Assembly (NCBI GenBank): GCA_024680755.1
Contig: JAILBT010000036.1
Location: 1-33,824 of the forward strand
Length of the DNA: 33,824 bases
Direction of reading: 5' to 3'
Source: Prevotella sp.
GTDB taxonomy: Bacteria > Bacteroidota > Bacteroidia > Bacteroidales > Bacteroidaceae
Shown piece by piece: positions 15,782 through 23,263 of the stretch. Both the position numbers and the translations under genes were made by a program. Each line of letters begins with the position of its first letter. Position 1 is the first letter of the stretch. Under the pieces are notes generated by a model. The model was given only the letters and a program-made list of their open reading frames with translations. It had not been told where the DNA came from and did no database searches.

Positions 15782-16507
15782 ATGGTGTTGTTGCTGACGG
15801 CTTGTGTCAATCCTGACGGGATGGCTCTCACGGCGCTGGGCGATCCATGCGAGCGCATGGCTCAGTATGCGGCTGCGGTAAAATATTATATGTGTGCTAC
15901 GAGTTTTCCTATTGTCTTCGTTGACAATTCCGGCTCAGACATAAGCGGGGCGCTGGCCGGCTGCGAAGCGGGGCGCTTGGAGTGTCTGTCGTTTGATGGC
16001 AACCGCGACAAACAGCGTGGCAAAGGCTATGGCGAGGCGGAGATTATCCGGTATGCCCTGGACCACTCTGTCACCCTGCGCCGCCTTCCGTCGGCACGCA
16101 TAGCAAAGATAACCGGACGGTTGCAGATAGTGAACCTGAACACCATCTATCGCGTGCACAAGTGGCTGTTCCCCAGCGAGACGGTGTTTTGTGCCATCAA
16201 CTCCGACCTGTCTTTCCCTGACAGCCGCTTGATTATAGGAAACAGTCGTTTTTTCAAGACGTTCTTACCTGCGACGGATGCGATAGACGATTCTGCAGGC
16301 TACTATTTTGAACATGCCCTGATAGACACGCTGAGGCGCGACAAGAGCATTGCATATTCCCCCTTCTTTGTCATGCCGCGCGTTCAGGGTATGTCTGGCT
16401 CCACCGGCCAGGTCTATGATGGCGCAAGGCCCACGGCGGGGTTCATGTTCAGCTATGCCCGGTATGCACTCATGCAGTTGCGACAGTTCAGGAAGCTATA
16501 TCGTTAA
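15782..16507 (+). CDS. Unrecognised protein of the polysaccharide locus, possible glycosyltransferase
   Basis: A 241-residue soluble-looking protein that I cannot assign to a family with confidence. The start is the ATG at 15782, after a G9 tract; an in-frame TTG at 15722 would read through that tract and overlap wzt, and is less likely. The N-terminus (MVLLLTACVNPDG) begins with a beta-strand-like stretch, and FPIVFVDNSGSDIS resembles the nucleotide-sugar pocket strand of GT-A enzymes. KGYGEAEIIRYALD and the RIAKITGRLQIVN segment resemble capsule-locus proteins annotated as putative transferases. No classical DxD is obvious. The C-terminus is basic (QLRQFRKLYR). Its position directly after wzm-wzt makes a role in glycan synthesis or modification likely. 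It converges with the next gene at 17 bp, with no terminator between. Confidence 0.6.
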   Translation: MVLLLTACVNPDGMALTALGDPCERMAQYAAAVKYYMCATSFPIVFVDNSGSDISGALAGCEAGRLECLSFDGNRDKQRGKGYGEAEIIRYALDHSVTLRRLPSARIAKITGRLQIVNLNTIYRVHKWLFPSETVFCAINSDLSFPDSRLIIGNSRFFKTFLPATDAIDDSAGYYFEHALIDTLRRDKSIAYSPFFVMPRVQGMSGSTGQVYDGARPTAGFMFSYARYALMQLRQFRKLYR

Positions 16508-16524
16508 GGCCGCGTAAAGCCCGC

Positions 16525-17451
16525 CTATACATTTGGCCTGTTGTGTCGTTGCAGCTTGTAACTGGCAGCCGTCCACAGATATTTGGCTGTTAGCCCAGCG
16601 ATGTAGCAGCGACTCAGTCCGGCTTTGCGCATGACTGCATACTCTGCCCTGAACAGGGCGTTGTCTTTATACAGGTGGCGCGCAAAATTGTAGGCTCGAA
16701 AATCGAATTTGGGCAGTTCCAGTGGTATGTGATGGTCACGGAGAAATCTCTTCCAGCCGGCATACACCAGCAGCTCGTCCATGCTGGCCTGATAGCCTTT
16801 GACTCGGCTGACCGAGCCTTGTCTGGAAGTGACGCAGTAGAGTTGCCTGTCGTCAACAACAATCGTCCGGGCATAATGGCCCACGAGGTACGAGTAGCCG
16901 ACGTCGTTTCGTATGACGGTCTCTTCAAATGCTATCTTGTTGTCGGCAATCAGTTTTCGTTTCACCATCTTGCACCAGGGTTCGGTGAACAGGTATCGCA
17001 GCGCGAGCTCGCCTTGTCGCTTGTCGTGCTGGTAGAGGCTGATAAAGTCGTGCAGGTGGTCGGTGCGGTCGCTTGGCTCAAGCGTGTCGGTGTCAACACT
17101 GTTGGCGTTGAAGTAGATAATGTCAGCGTCGCTGTCCAGACAGTCAGTGAGAAAATCGTTGAAGCCGTGATTAAAGAAATCGTCGGCATCGGCAAAGAGC
17201 ACCCATCGCCCCTTGGCCCTTGTCAGGGCGCAGTTGCGTGCATGTCCTGCGCCGCGACTCTCTTCGTTCCGTATCAGCTTCAGGTCCGTCCTGTCGCTGC
17301 ACGGGAAATGAGCGAAATCGACCGTGGCCGGCGAGCTGCCATCGTCCACGACGATTATCTCCAGGTCGTCGCGTTCGGGTATTGACCTGACGAGTCGTTC
17401 CAACATTTGCGGAATGTTCTTGTGGGGTATGATGACTGTGAAGTTTATCAT
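16525..17451 (-). CDS. Family 2 glycosyltransferase
   Basis: Predicted cytosolic GT-A transferase adding a sugar to a lipid-linked glycan. The 308 residues open with FTVIIPHKNIPQMLERLVRSI, then IIVVDDGSS (about 33-41), RGAGHARNCALTRAKGRWVLFADADDFF with the metal-binding DAD near 90-92, and a later acceptor region (EPWCKMVKRKLI, IRNDVGYSY). The C-terminal part is basic and may contact the membrane. It lies 61 bp downstream of the AAA ATPase gene in the same direction with no promoter of its own visible, so it could be co-transcribed with it. Sugar specificity cannot be deduced. Confidence 0.88.
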   Translation of the reverse strand: MINFTVIIPHKNIPQMLERLVRSIPERDDLEIIVVDDGSSPATVDFAHFPCSDRTDLKLIRNEESRGAGHARNCALTRAKGRWVLFADADDFFNHGFNDFLTDCLDSDADIIYFNANSVDTDTLEPSDRTDHLHDFISLYQHDKRQGELALRYLFTEPWCKMVKRKLIADNKIAFEETVIRNDVGYSYLVGHYARTIVVDDRQLYCVTSRQGSVSRVKGYQASMDELLVYAGWKRFLRDHHIPLELPKFDFRAYNFARHLYKDNALFRAEYAVMRKAGLSRCYIAGLTAKYLWTAASYKLQRHNRPNV

Positions 17452-17512
17452 TGTATGTATATTGGCACCGTCCGTGAATATGCGGTCTTTACTCAGTCCT
17501 TTGCAAGTGGTT

Positions 17513-18952
17513 TTATCTGAACAGCTCCTCTGCCGTCACGGTTGACTGCACAATGTCAGAGTAAGCATTGCGTTCTATGGGGCTGGCCGTGACAAAGGTC
17601 AGATGATATTTTTTTTCCGGATGTGCTTGCTCTATCTGGGCGATGTGTCTCATTAGTTTGTCAGCGTATGCCTTTGTGATGACGTAGGCAGATTTTGAAT
17701 ACTTCATCTCACAGACATTCACCACATCGTCGGCTCTGTCGATAAGCAAGTCGATCTGCATGCCTTCCGTATCTTTGTTGCCCCCGACAATCAGCGCTGA
17801 TTCATGCGAAGCAACGCCCGCAATCTGCAACGCCATCTTTATCTGCTGGATATGCTGCAGGCAAACCTCCTCAAATGCTATGCCTCGCCACGCTGACAGC
17901 TCCGGCTCCCGCAAATGGTGCAGCCAGTAGTCTTGCTCAGTAATAATCATGTTCTCCTTAAAATGCAGCCAGAACCAGCAGAAACAATCCGATAGTTTGT
18001 AGTATTCGTCGTTGCCGGCATTGCCCCATGGAACATACTTGGTTACAAAGTCGCTGGCGATGAGAGCTTTCAGGAGTTTGGAGAAATCGCCATTCGGATT
18101 GATATGCGTCTCACGGGCTATAGTCTCACGCTTGAATCCAGCATGACGCTTTCCCAGGCAGCGAATGATCTTCATGCAGTCGTCCGCATTGTCGAAGATG
18201 GAATTGAACAAACGTTCGAATTCGTCGCCGAGTTTAGCCTTCCTGTTGAAGAACAGCGTGTCAATATTCTGTGCTAAGCTAAGGGCAGGATTAAAACAGT
18301 CAAGATAGAATGGTATGCCTCCCAGAATCATATACGCCTGAATGACGTTGTAGCGAGACATAACTATATTCCTGCTCTTGAAGAACTGTTCGGTCTCAAG
18401 CAGCGTGAATGGCGAGAGTCTCATCTCGCACGTCAGCCGTCCATAAAGCCCCCCTTTGCTGTTGATGATGTTGTCAAGCATCCAGGACGTGGCCGAGCCG
18501 CACACGACGAAACAGATGTTATGGCGGTTGCAGGCCCAGCCGTTCCAGAACGACTCAAGAGCCGTAAGAAAGCCGGAGCGTGGCGTGTCCATCCAGGGCA
18601 GTTCGTCGATGAACACTACCTGGCGTGAACCGTTGTCCAGTTGGTCAAGCAACTGTTCTAGCATGAAGAATGCCTCCATCCACGACTTTGGCTGCTCTAT
18701 GTTTTCCAAACCATGACGGATAAGCGAGAATTGAAAGTTCTGAAGCTGGGCCTTGAGCGAGACCTTCCGCTTGCGGTCGTAGGGTGAGAGCCCGGTGTGG
18801 TGGAACACCATGCCATCTCGTAACACCTCGCTGATTAAAAATGTCTTGCCTACACGGCGTCGACCATACACCGCTATGAATTCTGCCCTGCCGCTGCCGT
18901 AGCGCCTGGTCAGCTCGGCTATCTCTTGTTTTCTGCCTATGATTGTACGCAT
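17513..18952 (-). CDS. AAA ATPase with C-terminal DUF234 / PD-(D/E)XK nuclease-like domain
   Basis: A 479-residue protein of the archaeal-type ATPase family found in accessory regions of Bacteroidetes. The start is the ATG at 18952 (MRTIIGRKQEI). Walker A GRRRVGKT lies at 30-37 and Walker B VVFIDELPW near 120. CGSATSWM resembles a sensor region, and a winged-helix-like segment follows (GKRHAGFKRETIARE). The C-terminal part has the PD-(D/E)XK pattern: D401 in QIDLLID and E415/K417 in VCEMKYSK. The function of this family is not established; roles in defence or mobile DNA have been suggested. The gene is AT-richer than its neighbours, has its own promoter, and interrupts a set of leftward glycosyltransferase genes, consistent with acquisition by transfer. 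Confidence 0.88.
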   Translation of the reverse strand: MRTIIGRKQEIAELTRRYGSGRAEFIAVYGRRRVGKTFLISEVLRDGMVFHHTGLSPYDRKRKVSLKAQLQNFQFSLIRHGLENIEQPKSWMEAFFMLEQLLDQLDNGSRQVVFIDELPWMDTPRSGFLTALESFWNGWACNRHNICFVVCGSATSWMLDNIINSKGGLYGRLTCEMRLSPFTLLETEQFFKSRNIVMSRYNVIQAYMILGGIPFYLDCFNPALSLAQNIDTLFFNRKAKLGDEFERLFNSIFDNADDCMKIIRCLGKRHAGFKRETIARETHINPNGDFSKLLKALIASDFVTKYVPWGNAGNDEYYKLSDCFCWFWLHFKENMIITEQDYWLHHLREPELSAWRGIAFEEVCLQHIQQIKMALQIAGVASHESALIVGGNKDTEGMQIDLLIDRADDVVNVCEMKYSKSAYVITKAYADKLMRHIAQIEQAHPEKKYHLTFVTASPIERNAYSDIVQSTVTAEELFR

Positions 18953-18979
18953 CTGTATGCAAAGTTCTAAATTTGCCAG

Positions 18980-19011
18980 CAAAGTTACTGATACAAATTT
19001 GAACTGCCAAA
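18980..19011 (-). promoter_or_regulatory. Promoter of the AAA ATPase gene
   Basis: On the minus strand TTTG (19008-19011), 20 bp, TAACTTTG (18980-18987). The leader to the ATG at 18952 is about 20 nt. It indicates that the ATPase is expressed independently of the glycosyltransferase genes upstream. Confidence 0.75.
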
Positions 19012-19043
19012 CTAAAGAATGTTAAAAACGGTATAAAACTTGC

Positions 19044-19091
19044 TTTATTCCGCTAAGGCTGCCTGTGTGCACCCATCTTTAGCGGAATAAA
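19044..19091. repeat. 13-bp perfect inverted repeat upstream of the AAA ATPase promoter
   Basis: TTTATTCCGCTAA (19044-19056) and TTAGCGGAATAAA (19079-19091) enclose 22 bp. It sits between the stop of a glycosyltransferase gene and the ATPase promoter. It may be an operator, the end of a mobile unit, or a long-loop terminator for the glycosyltransferase transcript. No matching copy is seen past the other end of the ATPase gene. Confidence 0.75.
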
Positions 19092-19111
19092 CGACAAATT
19101 ATGTTCATTTC

Positions 19112-19123
19112 TGTCAATTGACA
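19112..19123. promoter_or_regulatory. Palindrome TGTCAATTGACA
   Basis: A perfect 12-bp palindrome 12 bp from the stop of the glycosyltransferase gene at 19136, next to the larger inverted repeat. It could be a dimeric regulator site; no known regulator is recognised. Confidence 0.4.
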
Positions 19124-19135
19124 AAACAAATCTTG

Positions 19136-20131
19136 TCATTGCCTGTATAGCCTCTTTCTCACATCATGTTGCCAGCTGAGAAACCTGGACATGGCTTTGG
19201 ACAGCAGCCAGCAGCCGTGGGCCGCCAACCATAGCTCTGTGCGCAGCTTAGGGTCTAAGCGGCCGAAGTTGCAAATCAGTCTGTGTGTCTCGGGATAGGT
19301 TGCTTTCCATTCTTTGTACAATGCATGGTTCTGAAAACCTGCCACGAGCGGCAGCTTGGCGAAGAACTTGCGAAAGGCCGTCTCCCTTTGATATTGCTGC
19401 AGCACACCTTGCCGCTGCAGGTAGTCCTCTGCCATGCCGGCGATGGCGATGTCGGCGCGGATGCCTGTGAGCGACTTTGTAGCGCAGAGCGACGTGGGGC
19501 TGTGGCGGTAGTGGTAGAGGGCTTGCGTCGTGCTGGCAAGCCTCTGTGCGTGTGCATACACTTTGACCAGGAAGAGCAGGTCTTCGCCCATGTTCAGTCC
19601 GTCGGCGAAGGTGATGTCATTCCGGCTAATCAGCTCGCGCCTGACCAGCGTTGACCACAGCGAGGGGAACAGCCTGCCATCGAGCAGCCGGCGCATGTTC
19701 TCGTGCATATCGTTGCAGTATGGCTGATGTCTGACGGTCTTCCGGTCGGCGTACTCGTCGGTGAAGTCGCAGCCCACCACGTCGGCATCTTGTTCCTTTG
19801 CCAGCCTGTACATCTGTTCCAGCATGTGTGGTTCGGCCCAGTCGTCGCTGTCGGCATGTGTCACATATTCGCCTTGGGCCAGCTCCAGTCCAACGCTGCG
19901 GGCGTGTGCCACGCCACGGTTGTGTTCCAGGTGTATTATCCTGACGCATGGCGGCGGCGTGGCAGCAGTCAGTTCCTTCAGCAACTGCAGCGAGTGGTCG
20001 GTAGAGCTGTCGTCGATGAAGATGATTTCCACCCCGTCCATAGTCTGGGCCAGCAGCGAACCCACACATTGTGCGAGATGGCGCTCTGCGTTAAAGACGG
20101 GCACTATGACCGATACTCGTGGCTTGTTCAT
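19136..20131 (-). CDS. Family 2 glycosyltransferase
   Basis: A 331-residue GT-A glycosyltransferase, predicted cytosolic and acting on the locus polysaccharide. The start at 20131 (MNKPRVSVIVPVFNAE) is chosen because it begins exactly at the fold and overlaps the preceding gene stop by 4 bp (ATGA), a sign of translational coupling; the longer frame to 20236 runs back inside that gene. Motifs are IIFIDDSSTDHS (about 39-50), NRGVAHARSVGLELAQGEYVTHADSDDW with DSD as metal ligand, and an acceptor-side region LNMGEDLLFLVKVY. The C-terminus is rich in aromatic and basic residues. It is the last gene of the leftward glycosyltransferase run before the AAA ATPase. Confidence 0.9.
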   Translation of the reverse strand: MNKPRVSVIVPVFNAERHLAQCVGSLLAQTMDGVEIIFIDDSSTDHSLQLLKELTAATPPPCVRIIHLEHNRGVAHARSVGLELAQGEYVTHADSDDWAEPHMLEQMYRLAKEQDADVVGCDFTDEYADRKTVRHQPYCNDMHENMRRLLDGRLFPSLWSTLVRRELISRNDITFADGLNMGEDLLFLVKVYAHAQRLASTTQALYHYRHSPTSLCATKSLTGIRADIAIAGMAEDYLQRQGVLQQYQRETAFRKFFAKLPLVAGFQNHALYKEWKATYPETHRLICNFGRLDPKLRTELWLAAHGCWLLSKAMSRFLSWQHDVRKRLYRQ

Positions 20132-20931
20132 CTTTCGTTGCGTGAAAATTTCAACAGGAACGACGCTACCCTGTACACCAACCTGTCCACGGTGTAGGCC
20201 CGCCGCAGTTGCGGCGTGAGGGTCTGCGTCAGGCACTCCGACTGCTTCCAGTGTCGATAGTCAGCCAGTATGCGCGGTGGAAACATGGCTGCCAGCACCT
20301 GTTCTTTCTCCTTGCGCACCAGCTCCGGATTAAGCGTGCTTAGACCACTTGTGTCATATTTAGCGACGAGAAGGTCAAGGTAACGCACCGGGCGGTTGTC
20401 GATAATAAGTGTCTTTAAGAAGAATTTCCAGTCGGCAACGATTTTCAGGCTCTCATCGTATGGAAAATCTTTTAGCAGCGTAGTGCGTATAAAAGCTGCC
20501 TGATGGGGTATGGCACCAGAGAAAAGGTGATAGAATGTCAGTTCCGTTGCGGGCGGAGGCGACATGGTGTGGCCTTGGTCGTCGATGGTCACTTTTCCAA
20601 TAATCACATCTTCGCTTGTGTGTAGGCTGTCTATGCGTTCCAGCACCCGCGTGTCGTGCATGCAGTCGCCCGAGTTCATGAACAGGCAGTAGTCGCCGTG
20701 GGCCCTGGCCACGCCTTTGTTCATGGCGTGGTAGATGCCGCGGTCGGGCTCTGACACCCAGTATGTGATGTGGTCGGCATACCGCTTGATGACCTCCACG
20801 CTGCCGTCGGTCGAAGCGCCGTCGATGACGACATACTCGTAGTCGCGGCAGGTCTGGCCCACGACGCTCTCGATGGTGCGGCGCAGCCCGTCGCGGTTGT
20901 TGCGGTTGATGGTGATGATGGTGAAACGCAT
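20128..20931 (-). CDS. Family 2 glycosyltransferase
   Basis: A 267-residue GT2 enzyme. FTIITINRNNRDGLRRTIESV, the YVVIDGASTDGSVEVI pocket, SEPDRGIYHAMNKGVARAHGDY and FMNSGD (in place of a DxD) match the WcaA-like subgroup with an NSGD metal motif. Later, HQAAFIR and IVADWKFFL fit the acceptor site. It begins directly after the stop of the AbiEii-like gene (stop at 20932-20934, ATG at 20929-20931), with no gap, and overlaps the next glycosyltransferase by 4 bp. Donor and acceptor cannot be named. Confidence 0.9.
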   Translation of the reverse strand: MRFTIITINRNNRDGLRRTIESVVGQTCRDYEYVVIDGASTDGSVEVIKRYADHITYWVSEPDRGIYHAMNKGVARAHGDYCLFMNSGDCMHDTRVLERIDSLHTSEDVIIGKVTIDDQGHTMSPPPATELTFYHLFSGAIPHQAAFIRTTLLKDFPYDESLKIVADWKFFLKTLIIDNRPVRYLDLLVAKYDTSGLSTLNPELVRKEKEQVLAAMFPPRILADYRHWKQSECLTQTLTPQLRRAYTVDRLVYRVASFLLKFSRNER

Positions 20932-21714
20932 TTATAGAGTTGACAGAAAGGTTTGAAAAGAGAGAATCCTATTTGCATTGGCTTCGTTGAAAAGCAGATG
21001 GGCAAAGTCTTTTTTCTTCTGGTTCAAATCTGTTGAAGCCAGTTTTTCTTCTACGGCCTTTTTCAGTTCTTCCATAGAATGGATGCCAGCTCTTCCGCGC
21101 AGAAAGTCCATGTTGGGTTTTGTCTTTGACAGCAAGAAGATTGCATCATAGAAGTCGCGACCTTTCTGGCGCGACAGTATGGCAGCGAATTTCATAGCAC
21201 AGAGAACATCTAATGGTGGAACCAGCAGATTGAAGAAGAATCCCATCTTATTTATGGTCGCTACCTCTGGGCGATAGCAGACGCCCTGGTCTTGTGCTTC
21301 CACTTTCAACAGCAGACGTTCTTCACGATGACCGGTCAAGCCAAGCTTGAACAGCATCTGAGGGAAATAAAGATTCCGACGATATGCAGTCAGGTGTGGG
21401 TTGGGCTTGTCGCGGGTTTCCACATCGATGTTGTTCATGTGCAGATAGCTGATGATGCCGTCTGTCATGGCCACAAACTTTTCTTCGGTCAGGTTCTTGC
21501 AGTCAAAGTCCAGATCTTCTGAAAAGCGGTCAATGCCCTGAATCAGTCTCAAGTTGGTTCCTCCGATGAACGTCAACTGTCTGATGTATGACGTGGTCGA
21601 CAAATAGTCCAGAATCAACAATTGCAAGTACTCTTTTAGCATATAGCGAGAGAAGCGACTCGACGTGGCGATGGCTGGTGGAAAGAAGCTGCGTATATAG
21701 TCTAACTCAATCAT
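20932..21714 (-). CDS. AbiEii/AbiGii-family nucleotidyltransferase toxin
   Basis: Toxin-type nucleotidyltransferase of a type IV toxin-antitoxin pair; family members add nucleotides to target RNAs or act in abortive phage infection. The 260 residues carry FIGGTNLRLI (about 49-58) and RFSEDLDFD (63-71), the nucleotidyltransferase core motifs, followed by LLPPL-like VPPLDVLCAMKFAAILSRQKGRDFYDAIFL, the conserved K and RD.YD region of this family. Its ATG overlaps the stop of the antitoxin gene by 4 bp. The AT-rich composition differs from the GC-rich glycan genes on both sides. Its stop touches the start of a glycosyltransferase, so the pair seems embedded in the glycan operon. Confidence 0.9.
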   Translation of the reverse strand: MIELDYIRSFFPPAIATSSRFSRYMLKEYLQLLILDYLSTTSYIRQLTFIGGTNLRLIQGIDRFSEDLDFDCKNLTEEKFVAMTDGIISYLHMNNIDVETRDKPNPHLTAYRRNLYFPQMLFKLGLTGHREERLLLKVEAQDQGVCYRPEVATINKMGFFFNLLVPPLDVLCAMKFAAILSRQKGRDFYDAIFLLSKTKPNMDFLRGRAGIHSMEELKKAVEEKLASTDLNQKKKDFAHLLFNEANANRILSFQTFLSTL

Positions 21715-22328
21715 ATATCATAAACTTTGAGTAAACATTTGACTTTATGTTCCATGACCTTACTCTTCATCTTTGACAAGAAATCCACTAAACGCTCCTT
21801 GTTCAATTCGCTTTGCATGAAGTCTTCGTCAAGACGAATTTCCTCCATATCCTGTTCTGTCTTATAATACGGATTGAGATATAGCAGGTCAAGAATGGCC
21901 TTTTCCGGAGTTGCGAACATAAGTCTCCGCCCGTTGCGCATTATCTTAATCTCATAACCGAAGAAGAGATTTGTCTTGACATTCTGGTAGTGGAATGTGC
22001 CAAAGGAGTTTTTAAACCGCGCGGTCTTTAGTGTGGTGACACTTGTCAGCTGTACCACCTCTTCTGGTATCATGCCATAGAACGACAGGGCACTATGCAG
22101 GCTGATATATGAAGGCGAATAGATTCGGTTGGCTACGTAGCGTGAGAAATCAGGCACTCGACGGTATTCTGGGAAAGCGTAATACTGATTTCGCAGCTTG
22201 TCAAGCAGCCCCTTCCTGCACCATCTTGTCAAGTTGTTACGGTCGAAGCCTTCCTCCCATAGTAGCACCTGATTGATGTTGAAACACCCCAAGGGATACA
22301 TCTTGTCTTTGAATGTCAGAAAGTCCAT
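21711..22328 (-). CDS. AbiEi-like antitoxin of a type IV toxin-antitoxin pair
   Basis: A 205-residue protein just upstream of the AbiEii toxin with a 4-bp overlap. The start is the ATG at 22328 (MDFLTFKDKMYPL); the longer frame uses a TTG. The N-terminal part looks like a winged helix (FNINQVLLWEEGFDRNNLTRWCRKGLLDKLRNQYYAF), then ANRIYSPSYISLHSALSFYGMIPE and TPEKAILDLLYLNPY, both typical of AbiEi-type regulators that repress their own operon and neutralise the toxin. A palindrome GCAAATTTGC (22355-22364) about 27 bp upstream may be its operator (inference). Composition is AT-rich like the toxin gene. Confidence 0.85.
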   Translation of the reverse strand: MDFLTFKDKMYPLGCFNINQVLLWEEGFDRNNLTRWCRKGLLDKLRNQYYAFPEYRRVPDFSRYVANRIYSPSYISLHSALSFYGMIPEEVVQLTSVTTLKTARFKNSFGTFHYQNVKTNLFFGYEIKIMRNGRRLMFATPEKAILDLLYLNPYYKTEQDMEEIRLDEDFMQSELNKERLVDFLSKMKSKVMEHKVKCLLKVYDI

Positions 22329-22397
22329 TGTGGTCAGTTTGTTTCTAAAACTCTGCAAATTTGCTGATTTTTGGAAATAAACGAGCGATTTGCAACA

Positions 22398-23258
22398 TTA
22401 TTTGCCCTGTTCCTGTCTATCGGTGTTGATATGGAAGTGCATGTCGTCGGCCAGCCGTCGCCATGTGGCGTGCAGAGGCGATATATTCAGACCGGGGCGG
22501 TAGTCGTCGATGGGCATGACGAGTGGCACATGGCGCACGCGCAGGTGGTGGCGGGCGCAGAAGACGTTGACCAGCCGCTCGCTCATGTAGCCGTAGATGC
22601 GGCTCTGCACGGGGTCAGCAGCCGGCGGCACGCGTCGCTGCACCTCAAAGAGCAGGTCGAACAGCCAGCGAGAGTATGCGTCGAAGATGTCCCACCGGCA
22701 GACGAACATGTTGTAGCCCACGGACGTGTTGCTGCGGTCCATCGTCTTGACGAAGGCGGGCATGTACTGTGGCGACCGTTCGGCAACGATCTGTCGCAGC
22801 GTCTGCCAGTCGGCGGCTATGTGATAGCTGGCATACTGCTGCGTGTTGCTCACGCGCCAGTGGCGTGCCACGGGCAGGATGATGTCGGCCGTGCGCAACC
22901 ACTGCTCCAGGTCGGGAAAGTGGTATGGCTGACGGAGAAATGCCGCTGTCGGGACGAAACGCTTGTCGGCGGCAAACTGCGGCCACCGGCAGCGGAAGTC
23001 GAAGTAGCGACGGTAGTGGTTCAGCCCCACTATGTCCGTGTCTTTCAGATTGCGCCATGCCCAATAGTGGCAGGTCAGCTCGCAGAAGTGCGGGTTCAGC
23101 CGCGATATGTTATCGCCGCTGCTGTCGGGCTGATAGCCTGCTATGGGGGCGTGCAGGGCTGCTCCCGCCTGCACGGGCAGGAAATACTCGTGCTGAGGCA
23201 GCGCCACCGCTTTGTGGGCACATATCAGTATCGTCGTTTTATGTTTGCTTCCTGCCAT
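22398..23258 (-). CDS. DUF4422 capsular polysaccharide protein (probable glycosyltransferase)
   Basis: A 286-residue member of the DUF4422 family, found in capsule and exopolysaccharide loci. The start is the ATG at 23258 (MAGSKHKTTILICAHK), 5 bp after the glf stop, instead of the longer frame that runs back into glf. Family hallmarks are the N-terminal ILICAHK, GDNISRLNPHFCELTCHYWAWRNLKDTDIVGLNHYRRYF (about 50-90), and the later MFVCRWDIFDAYSRWLFDLLFEV. Its chemistry is not firmly established; transfer of a galactofuranose-like residue would fit the glf neighbour but is inference. It stops 69 bp before the AbiEi start. Confidence 0.87.
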   Translation of the reverse strand: MAGSKHKTTILICAHKAVALPQHEYFLPVQAGAALHAPIAGYQPDSSGDNISRLNPHFCELTCHYWAWRNLKDTDIVGLNHYRRYFDFRCRWPQFAADKRFVPTAAFLRQPYHFPDLEQWLRTADIILPVARHWRVSNTQQYASYHIAADWQTLRQIVAERSPQYMPAFVKTMDRSNTSVGYNMFVCRWDIFDAYSRWLFDLLFEVQRRVPPAADPVQSRIYGYMSERLVNVFCARHHLRVRHVPLVMPIDDYRPGLNISPLHATWRRLADDMHFHINTDRQEQGK

Positions 23259-23263
23259 GTTGC

